Source: Ipomoea triloba
Lineage: Eukaryota; Streptophyta; Magnoliopsida; Solanales; Convolvulaceae
Length of the DNA stretch: 64,000 bases
Assembly (NCBI RefSeq): GCF_003576645.1
Contig: NC_044922.1
Location: 28,522,205 to 28,586,204, forward strand
Direction of reading: 5' to 3'
Notes under the pieces: model-generated
What the model saw: the letters and a program-made list of their open reading frames with translations, nothing else
Databases searched by the model: none
What the model was told of the DNA's origin: nothing
Position numbers and translations under genes: made by a program
Part shown: positions 48,197-60,950 of the stretch, piece after piece
Numbering within the stretch: position 1 is the first letter of the stretch
Layout of the letters: each line of letters opens with the position of its first letter

Positions 48197-49489
48197 ATGG
48201 CGGCGGCGGCGGAGGATAAATGCGGCGTTCTGCACGGGAAATACGAGCTGGGGAGGATGTTAGGGCACGGGACGTTCGCGAAGGTGTACCACGCGCGGAA
48301 CCTGCATTCGGGGAACAGCGTGGCGATGAAGGTAGTGGGGAAGGAGAAGGTGATAAAAGTGGGGATGATGGACCAGATCAAGCGGGAGATTTCTGTTATG
48401 AAGATGGTGAAGCACCCTAACATTGTGGAGCTTCACGAGGTTTTGGCGAGCAAAACCAAGATTTACTTCGCCATGGAGCTCGTCCGCGGCGGCGAGTTAT
48501 TCGCCAAGATCTCCAAAGGCCGCCTACGCGAGGAATTGGCGAGGAATTACTTCCAGCAGCTCATTTCCGCCATAGATTTCTGCCATAGCCGAGGAGTCTA
48601 CCATAGGGATTTGAAGCCGGAGAATCTCCTCCTGGATGAAGATGGACACTTGAAGGTCACGGATTTCGGCCTCAGCGCTTTCTCCGACCATTTACGACAA
48701 GACGGCATGCTCCACACCACGTGCGGCACGCCGGCTTACGTGGCACCGGAGGTGATTGCTAAGAAGGGTTACGACGGCGCCAAGGTGGATATATGGTCCT
48801 GCGGGGTAATTTTATATGTTCTCTTAGCCGGATTTTTACCCTTCCAAGACGATAACATTGTCGCCATGTACCGGAAGATTTACAGAGGCGATTTCAAATG
48901 CCCGCCGTGGCTTTCCTCCGACGCGAGAAAACTAATCACCAAAATGCTAGACCCGAACCCTAATTCCAGAATCACCATTGCCAAAATCATGTCCTCGTCC
49001 TGGTTCAAGAAATCCGTCCCGAGATCCCTGAGGAAAAACGAAGACGAAGAATTTTCATTCTCCGGCGACAAGGCCAAGGAAGAAGTGGAGACGCTGAACG
49101 CCTTCCACATCATATCTCTCTCCCAGGGCTTCGATCTGAGCCCCCTGTTCGAGGAGAAGAAGAAGACGGAGAAAGAAGAGATGAGATTCGCGACTACAAA
49201 GCCGGCGAGCAGTGTGATTTCGAAGCTAGAAGAGGTGGCAAAAACCAGTAATTTCAGTGTCAAAAAGAGCGATTCCAGCGTGAGATTGCAGGGACATGAG
49301 AGCGGAAGAAAAGGGAAACTGGGAATCTCAGCAGACATTTTCACGATGAATCCTTCGCTTCTGGTGGTGGAGGTGAAGAAAGCCAGCGGCGACACACTGG
49401 AATATAATCAGTTCTGCAGCAAAGAGCTAAAGCCTGCTCTTAAGGACATCGTCTGGACATCTCCAACTGAACATTCAACTCCTGCTTAA
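48197..49489 (+). CDS. CBL-interacting protein kinase (SnRK3), intronless clade
   Basis: A single exon encoding 430 aa, the normal size. The start is ATG 48197; the in-frame codons upstream have no ATG. The kinase domain spans 16-270: glycine loop GHGTFAKVY (24-31 region), VAMK lysine 45, HRDLKPEN (136-143), DFG (156-158), an activation loop with HTTCGTPAY and APE (183-185). All catalytic residues are present, so it should be active. The NAF motif ([14 protein letters not shown], 301-314) binds CBL calcium sensors and relieves autoinhibition. The segment after it (about 335-400) fits the PP2C-interaction and C-terminal regulatory part. The absence of introns and the kinase sequence point to the CIPK4/7/11/14 group, which acts in ion-transport and stress signalling. 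I cannot assign an exact ortholog. The 5' leader carries uORFs. Confidence 0.95.
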   Translation: MAAAAEDKCGVLHGKYELGRMLGHGTFAKVYHARNLHSGNSVAMKVVGKEKVIKVGMMDQIKREISVMKMVKHPNIVELHEVLASKTKIYFAMELVRGGELFAKISKGRLREELARNYFQQLISAIDFCHSRGVYHRDLKPENLLLDEDGHLKVTDFGLSAFSDHLRQDGMLHTTCGTPAYVAPEVIAKKGYDGAKVDIWSCGVILYVLLAGFLPFQDDNIVAMYRKIYRGDFKCPPWLSSDARKLITKMLDPNPNSRITIAKIMSSSWFKKSVPRSLRKNEDEEFSFSGDKAKEEVETLNAFHIISLSQGFDLSPLFEEKKKTEKEEMRFATTKPASSVISKLEEVAKTSNFSVKKSDSSVRLQGHESGRKGKLGISADIFTMNPSLLVVEVKKASGDTLEYNQFCSKELKPALKDIVWTSPTEHSTPA

Positions 49490-49974
49490 TCAACAACACA
49501 AGTTTCCAGCTTTTGCTTCAGTTCAAGATTTGTAATTCTTATTATGATTATGAATGATTATTATTATTATTATGTTGTTGCTAAGGTTTAGGTGTAGCTG
49601 ATGAATATGAATGAGTGTTTGTTGTTGCTTAGCTTTTTCTTGTTTTGTTTCGTCTGGTCTGTTCCAATTTCCAAACGCTGCAATTGGTCTGTTCAAGTGT
49701 TCATCAATAATGTTCAGTGTGTGGCATTTGCAACTTGCAAATGGTTGTTGGCTGGATGCCTGGATTCATTTAATTTGGGTCCATGTGGTTGCCCTTTTAC
49801 TCTGTTGCAATTTTAACATTTTGTTGATGATGTGACTTCCGGTGTTCAGTAGGTAAAATGCGAAATCATTGAAGTATATGGCACGTGATGTGGTAAAATA
49901 TGTATCGGTATTGGGTTAGACTGGCGAGGGATCCTTTTCTGGTTTACTTGCTAGTTTAAGTCATTGGCAAAAAC

Positions 49975-50402
49975 TTATGTGAGAGCGTCTCACCATAATA
50001 CGGGTCGGGTCAAGATGCAAATGTACCACTTATATGCACAAATGTCATACTTATATACTCAAATGTAATATTAATCAGGAATAAAATTTTTGTTACTTAT
50101 TAGGGTAAATGTAATACTTTTAAGAGAAAATACAATACTTTTACATTTCAATTTAAAAGTATTACATTTTTACTCAAAAGTATTATATTTGCCTTTATAA
50201 GTGAGAGACACTTGTCAACATTACTTACTATGAAAAATGTATTACTTTTTCTAAGTAACAAAAATTGTATTTTTGATTAATGTTATATTTGAGCATATAA
50301 GTGTGAGATTTGCACATATAAGTATGACATTTGCATGGTGCATTGGCCCGATCCGACCCGTCTCACGAATAAGGATCCGTGAGACGGTCTCGCACAAGTG
50401 TG
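49975..50402. mobile_element. MITE with GTGAGACG-type ends
   Basis: The left end TGTGAGAGCGTCTCAC and the right end, read inward, TGTGCGAGACCGTCTCAC are inverted repeats. Inner arms also pair (CGGGTCGGGTCAAGATGCAA with a complement at 50333-50360). The right end contains the palindromic stretch CCGTCTCACGAATAAGGATC followed by its arm, a hairpin in itself. Target duplication not evident. A partial copy sits in FAD6 intron 2. Confidence 0.7.
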
Positions 50403-50879
50403 ACTCTAAGTCATTAAGTTCGGATGACTGAAGAGTGGCTAGAGGGTTCCAGGCATATATGTGGTAAGTGAGAAAAAGTCTCCTCTCCTCAATCAATAAA
50501 TGTGATATTCATAGTGAAGGGTGAGAACTCGGCATGACTGACACGTGTTACGCATGTAATGGATAAACTCGGGAAGAGTGCATCGACAACCACCTGTGTT
50601 CAGATTTCTTACTGCCCACTAAATTGTCTAAGTCTAGAACCCTAAGGAACCTTGCTCGAGGTGTTCATCACGACCTTAATTGATCGGGATCGGTCCTTGT
50701 GCAGTTAAGCACTACTGTGGGTTCTAGTTAACTCGATTGTCGCCTTTAGGTCGGCAAGGTCAGGAACAATTTTCCTCCGTGAACTGACCAGATACCAAGC
50801 TAATGCACAGTATGTATAGAGATGTGTACTCAGAGAATATTCTCTATGAGTACGGTTAACCAAATATTTGTAGCAATCT

Positions 50880-51045
50880 CAATCAAGTTGGTTGGATAAT
50901 CATAATATTTTAAGTTTAAAGTTTCATGAGAGATTTCTATTAGGCCATTTGGTTTGAATTGATCACCTATGGACAATCTAATTAAGTCGTTTTACCTCAT
51001 TCGTCGAATAGAGCCACAAGGCAGGTTTCACTCACAGGAATGAAA
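50880..51045 (+). repeat. S2-family repeat
   Basis: tRNA-like head (ATCAAGTTGGTTGGATAATC) and body (GAATTGATCACCTATGGAC, then GAGCCACAAGGCAGGTTTC). Diverged copy. Confidence 0.55.
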
Positions 51046-51470
51046 ACTAATATGACCACAAAAGCAACGATCGAGTTGATAAAGTATGATTTTCTCACCT
51101 GAATACATCATGTGTTTGATTATTGCAAGAGACTAATAAATGTATGAAGTCAAAGTTGGTTGTCTAGATAGTTCAATCTCTTTAGTCAAGTAGATTGCCA
51201 ATCAAAAAAAAAAAAAAGTAGATTGCCAATGGAATAGAGTTCATTGTCATTTATATCACTTATGAATTAATGAAGACTAATATGACCTCGAAAGTGATGA
51301 TAGAATTATATTGATAAAACATAATATTCGCATATGAATGTCGCACGTTCAATTCTTATCAACGTTATTGATCACTAATAAATGTAAAGTATGAAGTTAG
51401 AGTCTGGCATCTAAATAGCTCAATCTCTTTAGTCAAGTAGATAGCCAATAGAATAGAGTTCATTGCCATG
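51040..51470. repeat. Direct duplication of about 220 bp
   Basis: Blocks ACTAATATGACC, GACTAATAAATGTATGAAGT/CACTAATAAATGTAAAGTAT and TCAATCTCTTTAGTCAAGTA recur in order at 51048-51240 and 51278-51470. The interior has GCACGTTCAATTC, B-box-like, so it could be another SINE family. An A run (51206-51219) lies at the junction. Confidence 0.65.
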
Positions 51471-51814
51471 CATATATATATGATGTATATCACCCTTATC
51501 TTTAAGGTGTGTATAATCAATAATGGACTGAAAGAATTGAGAAGTTATTAGGTATAGATACCTTGGTTTTTAAGAAGGGGTTCAAATAGCCAATATCCAC
51601 AAGCAGCTGTCGGATAAGATTCTTCCACCTTCCACCTACCAAATGGGAGGAAAAACTTTACCGTGTATTTTAGGCATGTGTGCAATGGAAGGGTACCTGG
51701 GGAGGGGGGGTGTGTTAAGCCTACCCACACATGATGAAAAAGGATATGATTCAACCCAAACTCGAATGCACCGCTTTCTCTTCCTAACATAAAGAAAATA
51801 GAGTACACAAGCAT

Positions 51815-51925
51815 TTTTTTACAATGTAGTATCTGTTCATAGGGTAAATACCGCCTCCAGGGAAACTCAATCTCATAACCTCCCATATGAGAGAGCCACT
51901 ACATGCCATCTGAGCACAAAATACT
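51815..51925 (-). mobile_element. S1-family SINE copy, short
   Basis: Minus strand: tRNA-like head (CAGATGGCATGTAGTGGCTC), GAGATTGAGTTTCCC as B box, then ATGAACAGATACTACATTGT and an A run. Confidence 0.6.
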
Positions 51926-54900
51926 TGGTAATACTCAATTATTTATAACAAGATGAACTCAATTCCTTCCCTTTGATAGGAATTGAATCATGTACACCTT
52001 TCACATGTAAACAAAATAAAGTTATTAACTTCGTTCTCTAAATTAGTCAATCAGTTGAGTTGTGTCTCGAGATTACTTACACACAATATCATAGAAGGGT
52101 GAGCCAATCTATCACACTTGTAATAAGTATAGTGTTGGTTGATGTTATCCTACGTTTTTTCTTCAAGTGATAGGAATAACTCATGAATAATTCATTGTTT
52201 ACGTTATGTTGCGTCTAATGTTGTATTAGTTAAAAGATCTATACTGATTAGTAAAACTTAACACGAAGTACTACTAATACTAATAATGAAGTGTGAAAAT
52301 TAAATGAGTTGTCGCTTTATATTAGTATCTCGACCTAAGTACTCCACTGACGACTATCATATTAATGTGTCTAGGTTACCTGTAACGCTACTATCAACAT
52401 TTGCTTTTATAATTTTGAATGAACTACAGAGTCTAAGTAGGCCCAATTTCTGGTTGTAGTAGGGTTTGATGGTCTCAATAAGTGACCATAAAAGGACGAA
52501 ATTAATGTTTATGAATGTCGTCCTTCTCTTGTAACATGAAGACAGGCCAATCCATGCTATTGTGTGGTGTTAATTTTCCTTAGCATTTTCCAAGCATCAC
52601 ACTTTATGCACATATAGTTGCGTTACTCATCGAAATGTAGCTTTTATGTCCTTTATGTTGGAATAGACTTCACATCTTGAATTGGTCCTACGTGACTCAT
52701 CATGTGGGGCACATTTCTGGTTTCAGTACACATCAAATATTCACATATGGGTAAAAATAGAGTATAGATTCTCATTTTCTACTCCATATTATGTGTCGTT
52801 GTTTGATTGTCTAATAAAAAGGGATAAATCATGATTTCTGTTCATTCTTTTTTCGGATCTTTATCTAAGAACAAGAAATAACAATAACAATGACAGAAAT
52901 AAAGAAAGCAAGATTTGTGATGATGATGATAATACATGCATAGTTATACATGTACAAATACAAAATATTCATGTACTATGGTTCTGAACCAATCCGCTCT
53001 ACTCATATTACTTATATGAGACATACTTAACATATATTGCCTTGATCATTTTACCCATTAAAATTTTCAACCACTCCTCTATAAATTTATCAAAATATGT
53101 ACGTTATTAGGGACTATATTAACCATACAAAAGTTAAATTTTAATTTTGTATGTTATGAAAACAAATACTTAACCAAATATATGAAAGTCCAACCGTATT
53201 ATTATATTATATATGCATTTTAACATATTTTTATTTTTTCTAAATTTTATTTAAATTCATAATAACAAAAAATTTTCAGTACATCACACAGGTATAACAC
53301 TAGTATTAAATATTATAGATGCGCATCAAACTAAACTTATACGTTTTGTTAAAACAGAACATATCACTGTAAATATATAATGTAGAGTGTAGACAATATC
53401 AGTTTAAATTTTTAATTGAAGAGATAGCAACATATATATCAGTCAAGCAGCCAACTCGTTTTGGAGTAGTCTAGGATATAAAACCAAAACATCACTAGCA
53501 CTGTTGGCACAACCTCGTCAACATCCAGGAAGGGGGCCTAGCTAGGTTTTATGTATTTTATGAGTAAACATAATTAATTTATGTATTTTTGAAAAAAAAT
53601 AATTAATTTATGTAAACTAATTAAGTTTGGGACAACTTTAATTTGGACGATGGAGGTTTGCTTTGGGAGTCCTATAAAACATCATGTTCTCAACTTTAAT
53701 AATTGTTTAATTGTATGATTAAATTGGACAATAGACTGCACCTAATGTTGATATTGATGTTGATGTAGGCAGAATTATGGCAATAATATTAATTCTAAAC
53801 TACCTGCACATGATACATTAATCATGGAGGTCATGCCATCTTATCCTAAATGGTTGTTCACTGTCATAATCATACTTGTTGAATATTTCTTTCTGGTTTT
53901 TGGTTTAGTACTTCTTGCTTTTATGTTTTAACAATGAGAGATATCAGATATTATATGATTTGTCTTCAGCTCAATGAGATGATAAGACCACAAGGTCATA
54001 GATCATTGATATTAATACGATATTCTAATTTTAGTAATAATATTATTTGCTCAATTTCAATTATAAGTTTGATTTCATTTAATTTTACTCAATGAAAGAT
54101 ATTACATATATATTTGTCTTAAAATGGGTGATCCAAGTGAACAGAACATGATATTTGTACGTAAAGTTCATGAGATTTATTCTTACGAATACGTATTCTT
54201 TTGACCAAACTCGTCCTTAGACATAATTAGTTCAAACAAAATAAATAAGTTTTAATTGAGTTTAGCTAGAGTTATTTTTATACTAAAACATGACTCTAGT
54301 TGTATTGGTTTTGCGACAATTAAAAATTTAAAACTCAGTTTATACCAAAACAAAATTGCAGTCCAAATTGAGTTTGACAACCATTATAAAACGTAGTTCA
54401 TATGCGATCTACCATGTAGTGTGATGGCATCTCGATCATTCTAAATAAATAAATCATGAGTATTTTAAAAAATAATAATAATAATTTTATACAAAAACAT
54501 GATTCTAATCCACCATGAGTTTGGCTAAAACCAAACAAGATATTCATATTTTGTAAAACTTTCACCACGTATAATCTTATCACAACTGTAAATATTTCAA
54601 ATTCTTTAAATTATTTTAAGATTGTTCCAAATATCCAAGATATTCATATTTTGTAAAACTTTCACCAAATATCATGCCTACATGTTTAAAAATATTTTAA
54701 AAATTTTAAGTTAACTTTTAAGATTGTTCTAAATATAAGAAATCCATATTTTCTAAAACTTCCATTAAATATCATCATGTCACATTGGAAGTATTATGAA
54801 TGAAGAAAAAAAGTAAACCATTTGAAAATGTAGGAAATCAAAATGACAAAAAAGAATAAAGTGAAAATATAAAGCTACTACAATTGAATTATAAAAATGA

Positions 54901-57900
54901 ATTAAAATTTATTAATTTCGATATCTTGATCACTAACTCAAAATAAAATACCTCATCTATGTAGGCTGATACTTTAATTAATTTGTTAGCAATCTTTAAT
55001 ACCTGAAATTAGAATAAAATCAAGACACTACCTTATATTGCAATAAAATAAAAAAATCACTGTATCAAATTCAGTCTTTTTCATAAAGTCTTGTAATTAG
55101 CAAATTAATTAACTCAGGAAGGTAGATAAGATTTCCCTATTTTCCTTTCGGGAAAGAAAAAGCTCTCTCTATCAACTATTTCATTTCTTCCTACATAAGA
55201 ATAACTCTATCATATTTTGCAGGTTAATTTGTTTGAAGTAAACAGTAGCACCCAAAATCTATCACAATGTCTCTGCTATTTAATAACTAGTGAGGGTTAA
55301 AGAGTATAAGACATAAAGTAACAAAACATCAACACCAGAGCAACTATAGTAAATGCCTGGATATTCTTAAGCATAGGCATAAAAAACATTATAATTACAT
55401 CAGTTGAAGTTGATTTAAACAGATATATATAACTTCAAATTTCATACGTTGTCAACTAAATAATTTACTGCTACAAAATTTAAAAAGACACTGAGATATA
55501 TAACTCCCCACAAAGTTAAGAGAAGTTACAGTAAAAGTTTTGTTATTGATTTAAAAGATGCAGAAAGCATACCAAAATACTAGATCCATATTAGATATTA
55601 TAGGTTAAAAAATAATAAAATGACACATTGAATTTTATAAATATGTCAAAAACAAACCATATATGATATTTTAGGTGAAAAACTGTAAGCTAATTAAGCC
55701 ATTAAAACACAAACTTCAGCACAAAATAAAGGAACAAAATGCAGCTAGAATTAAGAACACACCCCTTTGTAATTCTTAATTGGAAAAAAAAAAAAAAAAA
55801 AAAAAGAAAAATAGGATAGTCAAAATAATATCCTTGGTTCCAAGAATTTAAAAAAAAAAACAAATAAAAAAGTTTAAAAGATGTAGCTGAATACCAAAAT
55901 CATCTACGAAGGTGGAGGTTGAATTGCATAAGCCTTATATATATAGCTTGGATGTATCTTTTACAACACATTTAGTGCACAAAATGAATTTTGAGGATAA
56001 AAATCTTATTATATACGGAACAAGTAAGGTATAAAATAAGAAATAAGAATATCATTCCATTATTAAGAATACAGAATACTATTCCATTCTAAACTACTTC
56101 CATGAACTAAATACTTTAGGAGTAGAGCACAATTAAGTTCAAGCTCATCACTATCACCTTCAACTACAGTTACCCGCAAATCATTTGACCAATTAATTTT
56201 ATATATACAACAAAAACCAATGACTTACATATGGTGAGCAAAGTTGGTAAGTAATTTCTTCTCATCACATCTTCCCCTCGTCAATGTGGTCATATCTTGA
56301 ACAAAAACTAGCTCAATCTTAATTAGTAATATTGAAAGGGATAGATAAAATGACTACATACAGAGCTTTTTAAGCACACCTAATTACACAGTTGTAAAAG
56401 GAAAGATTTAGCTTGCTTTTAAACGGATAATTAAAATATTTTTGAACATCTATATCATAAAAATACACCCGAGGCGAAGCAAAAGGCACACTGTGCAAGC
56501 AATTTAAGTCCATCTTTATCAATGTAAATCATACAACTAAAATTCATCTGAAATTTTGGCATCAATATAGAAAGAAGTAAAGTACAGTGCAAACAAATAG
56601 ATAACTGGATGAACAGATTTTGGAAGTGCAGCCTCAGCATATATGATTTCTGTCAAAAAAGCTAACTGTGATTGATTAATAAACATATTTTAACATCAAA
56701 ATAAGCTTTAAAAATGAAAGAAATAATTTTAATAATATTAAACCTTTTTTTTCTTTTTTTTTTTACAAATACATGTTGAGTACCTGAAAATCAAAAGCAA
56801 AAAACTTCATCAATGGCAACATCAGCAAACAATAGTTATACTTTGGATCAAATGCAAAACACACATAAATAATAAATTGTGTTTGACTAAAATTATTTTA
56901 TATTAAAACATGATACTAGTCTGACTGAGTTTGACTAGAATTAAAACTTATTTAATAGAAAAAGAGATTTTCATCCAACTTGAGTTCAGCTAAAACCAAA
57001 CCTCACTTGACTTGTTTCACCTCTATCCTAATAATTTTACATGTTACCATTAACTTTGAGTTTATTCAAGTTTCAATTTTTCAACTATATATAGTATTTT
57101 AACCCATATTGCTTGATTTGGATTTTTTTTCTATTTTTGGTGTTTGATTCAAAAATAAATAAATGTTTCACTTTGTCTGTAAATTCTTAAAATAGTTCCA
57201 AATATTTCAAACATCCATATATAATCCTACCACATCTAAAAGTATTTTAAATTCTTTAAATGAACTTTTAAGATTATTCTAAATATCCAAGATATTCATA
57301 TTGTGTAAAAACTTTCACCAAATATCATGGTATGCATTTAAAAATCTTTTAAATACCTCAAATTAACTTTTAAGATTGTTCCAAATATCTCATATATCTA
57401 TATTTTTGTAAAATTTTCACTACATAACATCCTGCCACATAAGTACTTTAAATTAACTCTTAAGATTGTTCCAAATATCATAGATCCACATTTTTTAAAA
57501 CTTCCACCAAATATCATCTTACTACAGGGAAAGTATTATAAATACTTGCAATTAAAAGTAAACCACCTGAAAATGTAGGACATTAAATAAATAAAAAAAA
57601 AACATCATTGGTGAAAAAATAAAATGCTACAAAGAAAGCAAATGCATGTTAACAAAATACTCCAAAACACATACAAGAAAAAGCTAACAACAAGACACTA
57701 TTGAATCCTGTTACCCAACACATCTATGCAATAATTAAAAGAATATGAAAACAATGAATAGCCCTACAGCCAAAATGAACTTAGCAGCAATTGAATTATA
57801 AAAATAAAATAAACTCATAATTTTGATAACTAGCTAGCTCAAAATAGAATAAAGTATATCAAAAGTATATTCACGACCTAAAATCAAAATCAAAATCAAT

Positions 57901-58417
57901 ATATTATCATATATTATAAACACCAGTGTATCAAATATAACCACTTATTTTAAACAAACTTTTTTTTTATTAGAACTAATTTGAGGAGAAGTTTTAAAAC
58001 CTAGTATATATAAACAGCAAATCAACACTCTCAACTATTTTCTTTCTTCATTGAAAAGAAATGCTTCCTCATCAACACCATCAACTATTTCATTTAATCC
58101 ACACAAAAATAATACCTATCATATTTTACAGTTTCATTTATTTGAGTAGACTAATGTCACCTAAAATCAATTACAACAATAGTAGGCTAATACCAAATTG
58201 GTGGAGGGCTTAGGCAACAGTGCTACAGACTTCTGATCTTTGAAATATCATCAATGTTTTATATTTATATATATACATAATTAATTTATTTTCTCGTTGT
58301 TCGTCTAAATTAAACAAGAGTTTATAATGGCATGAACTTTTGGCATGCAATACCTAATGAAAGACAGATCAAACAATTAATTAGACAGATCAAACAATAT
58401 TTAGCTAAGGAAAAGAA

Positions 58418-58517
58418 AAAATAAACTGACAAAAACAAGAGTAAGCACATTCACATGACAATGGTATAGTCTATATAATTGCTTGCATGTGTAATATGTG
58501 CTCAATCTCTTCTGCCA
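58418..58517 (-). ncRNA. Diverged MIR156-like hairpin (paralog)
   Basis: On the minus strand the 5' arm holds TGGCAGAAGAGATTGAGCAC (58498-58517), which differs from miR156 at positions 3 and 13. The 3' arm holds a pairing strand (GCTTACTCTTGTTTTTGTCA, from about 58446 leftward). The loop shares ACAATGGTATAGTCTATA with the loop of the hairpin at 60867-60950, so the two are duplicates. A U-rich tract precedes it. Whether it is processed, or a decaying copy with altered targeting, cannot be told from sequence. Confidence 0.65.
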
Positions 58518-59098
58518 CCTTTTTTTTTCTTTGAGTTCCTCCCTTCTTATTACCCAAACAAAATACTGATAACTATAATCACAACAGACATAAATAATAT
58601 AACTAGACATACACACAAATATTTTGTTTTTAAATTTTTTCAACTTCAACACCAACAAACAAACAAAAAATTTACTTTAAAATGCAAAACACAAACACAA
58701 ATAATAAATAACTAAAAACACACACTTTTTTTTCCAAAGACTTGTAGAGTGCTTGAAAATCAAAATCAAAAGAAAAAATTCATCAACTTCAACATCAACC
58801 AACAAGAGTTATACTTTGTATTTGAAAAACAAAATCAACAGAAAAAATTCATTCTCTAACATCATCAAACAAGAGTTTCAAATGCAAAGCACAAACATAT
58901 ACTCCGTAATAAATAACTAAACACTCCCCCCCCCGCCCCACACACACACACACATATATACTTTTTTCAAAGACATATAGAGTACTTGAAAATCAAAATC
59001 AAAAGAAAAAAGTCATCAACTCTAAGAGTTTCAAATGCAAATTAAACACAAACATATAATAAATAACTACACACACACACACACATATATATATATTA

Positions 59099-59129
<31 letters not shown>

Positions 59130-59131
59130 TT

Positions 59132-59178
59132 NNNNNNNNNNNNNNNNNNNNNNNNNNNNNNNNNNNNNNNNNNNNNNN
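59132..59178. other. Assembly gap (47 N)
   Basis: A run of N flanked by T homopolymers on both sides. The true length of this T-rich stretch, and perhaps of the array, is unknown. Confidence 1.
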
Positions 59179-59587
59179 TTTTTTTTTTTTTTTTTTTGCA
59201 AAGACATGTAAAGTACTTGAAAATCAAAATCAACCGGAAAACTCATCAACTTCAACGTAGCAAACAAGAGTTATATTTTCAAATGTTAAACACACACGTA
59301 TTCCTTCTACTTTTTTTTTTTTTTTTGCAAAGTCAGTATGTATTAGTTTTTCTTTGTAAAGACATGTAAAGTACTTGATAATCAAAATAGACTGAAAAAA
59401 CTCTCTCACATAATTAAATAACTAAATAATCACACACACACATATAACACATTCCTTCTTCTTCTTTTTTATTTTTATTTTTTTGCAAAGTGGTGTGTAT
59501 TATTTTTTACTTTGCAAAGACATGTAAAGTACTTGATAATCAAAATAGACTGAAAAAATTCTCACACATAATTAAATAATTAAATAA

Positions 59588-59596
59588 TCTCACACG

Positions 59597-59651
<55 letters not shown>
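59588..59651. repeat. (TA)n microsatellite
   Basis: A TA dinucleotide tract of about 60 bases within the minisatellite array. A shorter one is at 59941-59972. Confidence 0.95.
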
Positions 59652-59655
<4 letters not shown>

Positions 59656-59937
59656 CTTTTTTTTCTTTTTTGTTCTTTTTTTATTTTTGCAGAGACATGT
59701 AGGGTATTTAAAAATCAAAACCAACCAAAAAAATTCTATCAACTTCAACCTAGCAAACAAGAGTTATCCTTTCAAATGTTACTTTTTTCTCCTTTTTTTC
59801 TTTTTTATTTTTTGCAAAATTGTGTGTATTTTTTTTCTTTGCAAAGACATGTAAAGTACTTGATATCAAAATAGACTGAAAAAAAATTCTCACACGTAAT
59901 TAAATAACTACAAACACACACACTCACACACACACAC

Positions 59938-59974
<37 letters not shown>

Positions 59975-60866
59975 TGAATTTCTTCTCTTTTTTTTTGGCA
60001 ACATCAACAGAAAAAAATTCACACACACACACATATATAAATTTTTTTTTCTCAATTTCTTCTATTTTTTGGCAACATCAGCTGAAAAAATTCACACACA
60101 CATATTATTCTTTCGTTTCCTCTCCCATCAACCCTTTTATTAGAAACCCTAAATACATAACACTCAGAAATATACAAAAATACAATCTAAAAAACAGACG
60201 CTCCCTTCTTCAATTAGGGCATCAAAATAGCAACTAGGGTTTGAAACTAGATAGGGAAAGTTGATTATTTGGACAATGTTATTTTCGACTAGAATCACAA
60301 CAGTATCAGCGTAGTAGGCGTACCATCAAAATCCAGAAAAGGAATATAGTGCTCATACTTTATTAATTAAGTACATTAAGGTCAACCTTAAGTACAAGGT
60401 TTCATGTTTCATACCATCATTAACCAAATCCAGCAACCTTAAATAGAAAAAAAAAATATTAAAAAAATTGTAAGAAATTTCAAAAGATTTCTAATCGCCT
60501 TACCATACAAGATCGTCCCTTCATCACCTCCAAAACCCACAAAAAGAACATCATATATGTAGATAATATAGAGAGAGAAAGGGAAAAGGGGAAAGGAGAG
60601 AATGGAAAGTGGGGAGAGCTTAAATGACTAAATGGATGACAAAAAATGCGAGACCAGCACCAAATAAATGTTTAATAATGCTTATTTAACATTAATTAAT
60701 TTGTTTTCTCTATTCTCGTACAAATTAAACACAAAGGATTCATAAAGACAGATCAGAGAATTAATTACTAAAATCATCTATAGATTTACACCGAACAGTT
60801 ACACAATTAATTAATAATATCTTTAAATCAAAATTTAGATGGGGAGAGAGAAATGAATAAAAGTGA

Positions 60867-60950
60867 ACTGACATAAAGAGGAGCGAGCACAGACTTATAA
60901 CAATAGTATAGTCTATACAATCGCCAGTCTGTGCTCACTCTCTTCTGTCA
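60867..60950 (-). ncRNA. MIR156: MIR156 precursor hairpin
   Basis: The minus strand contains the exact plant miR156 sequence TGACAGAAGAGAGTGAGCAC at 60931-60950, on the 5' arm as in known MIR156 genes. The star strand is on the 3' arm, reading GCTCGCTCCTCTTTATGTCA with a short extension (60867-60888). The arms pair: 60885-60895 with 60926-60936 is perfect over 11 bases, then the duplex continues with small bulges. The loop is about 30 nt. miR156 cuts and represses SPL transcription-factor mRNAs and so sets the juvenile-to-adult phase change. The pri-miRNA should start near 61190, downstream of a minus-strand TATA box. Confidence 0.93.

Larger units (their letters stand above)
49490..58400. 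other. Intergenic region, CIPK to MIR156 locus
   Basis: It starts with the CIPK 3' UTR. No further gene is supported. It contains a MITE (49975-50402), an S2 copy (50880-51045), a direct duplication (51040-51470), an S1 SINE (51815-51925) and long AT-rich DNA. Blocks at about 54250-55290 recur diverged at about 56880-58160 (AAGATTGTTCCAAATAT, CTTTCACCAAATATCAT), indicating an old segmental duplication of some 2.65 kb period. Confidence 0.6.
58725..60100. repeat. Degenerate minisatellite array around the assembly gap
   Basis: Seven or eight units repeat the order: T run, GCAAAGACATGTAAAGTACT, TGAAAATCAAAATCAAC, CATCAACTTCAAC, AACAAGAGTTATA, CACA/TATA tract. Clear starts of the shared block are near 58735, 58966, 59197, 59358, 59513, 59690 and 59839. 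An isolated unit is at 56763-56880. It lies between the two MIR156-like hairpins. Confidence 0.8.

Noticed and set aside
48880..49395. 171-codon minus-strand frame in the CIPK gene
   Set aside because: Shadow of the kinase C-terminal coding sequence, with no independent support.
50600..50800. GC-richer block with possible coding or LTR character
   Set aside because: No frame, LTR ends or primer-binding site could be recognised.
59067..59267. Open frame across the N gap
   Set aside because: Contains unknown bases and poly-lysine from the T runs; not a gene.
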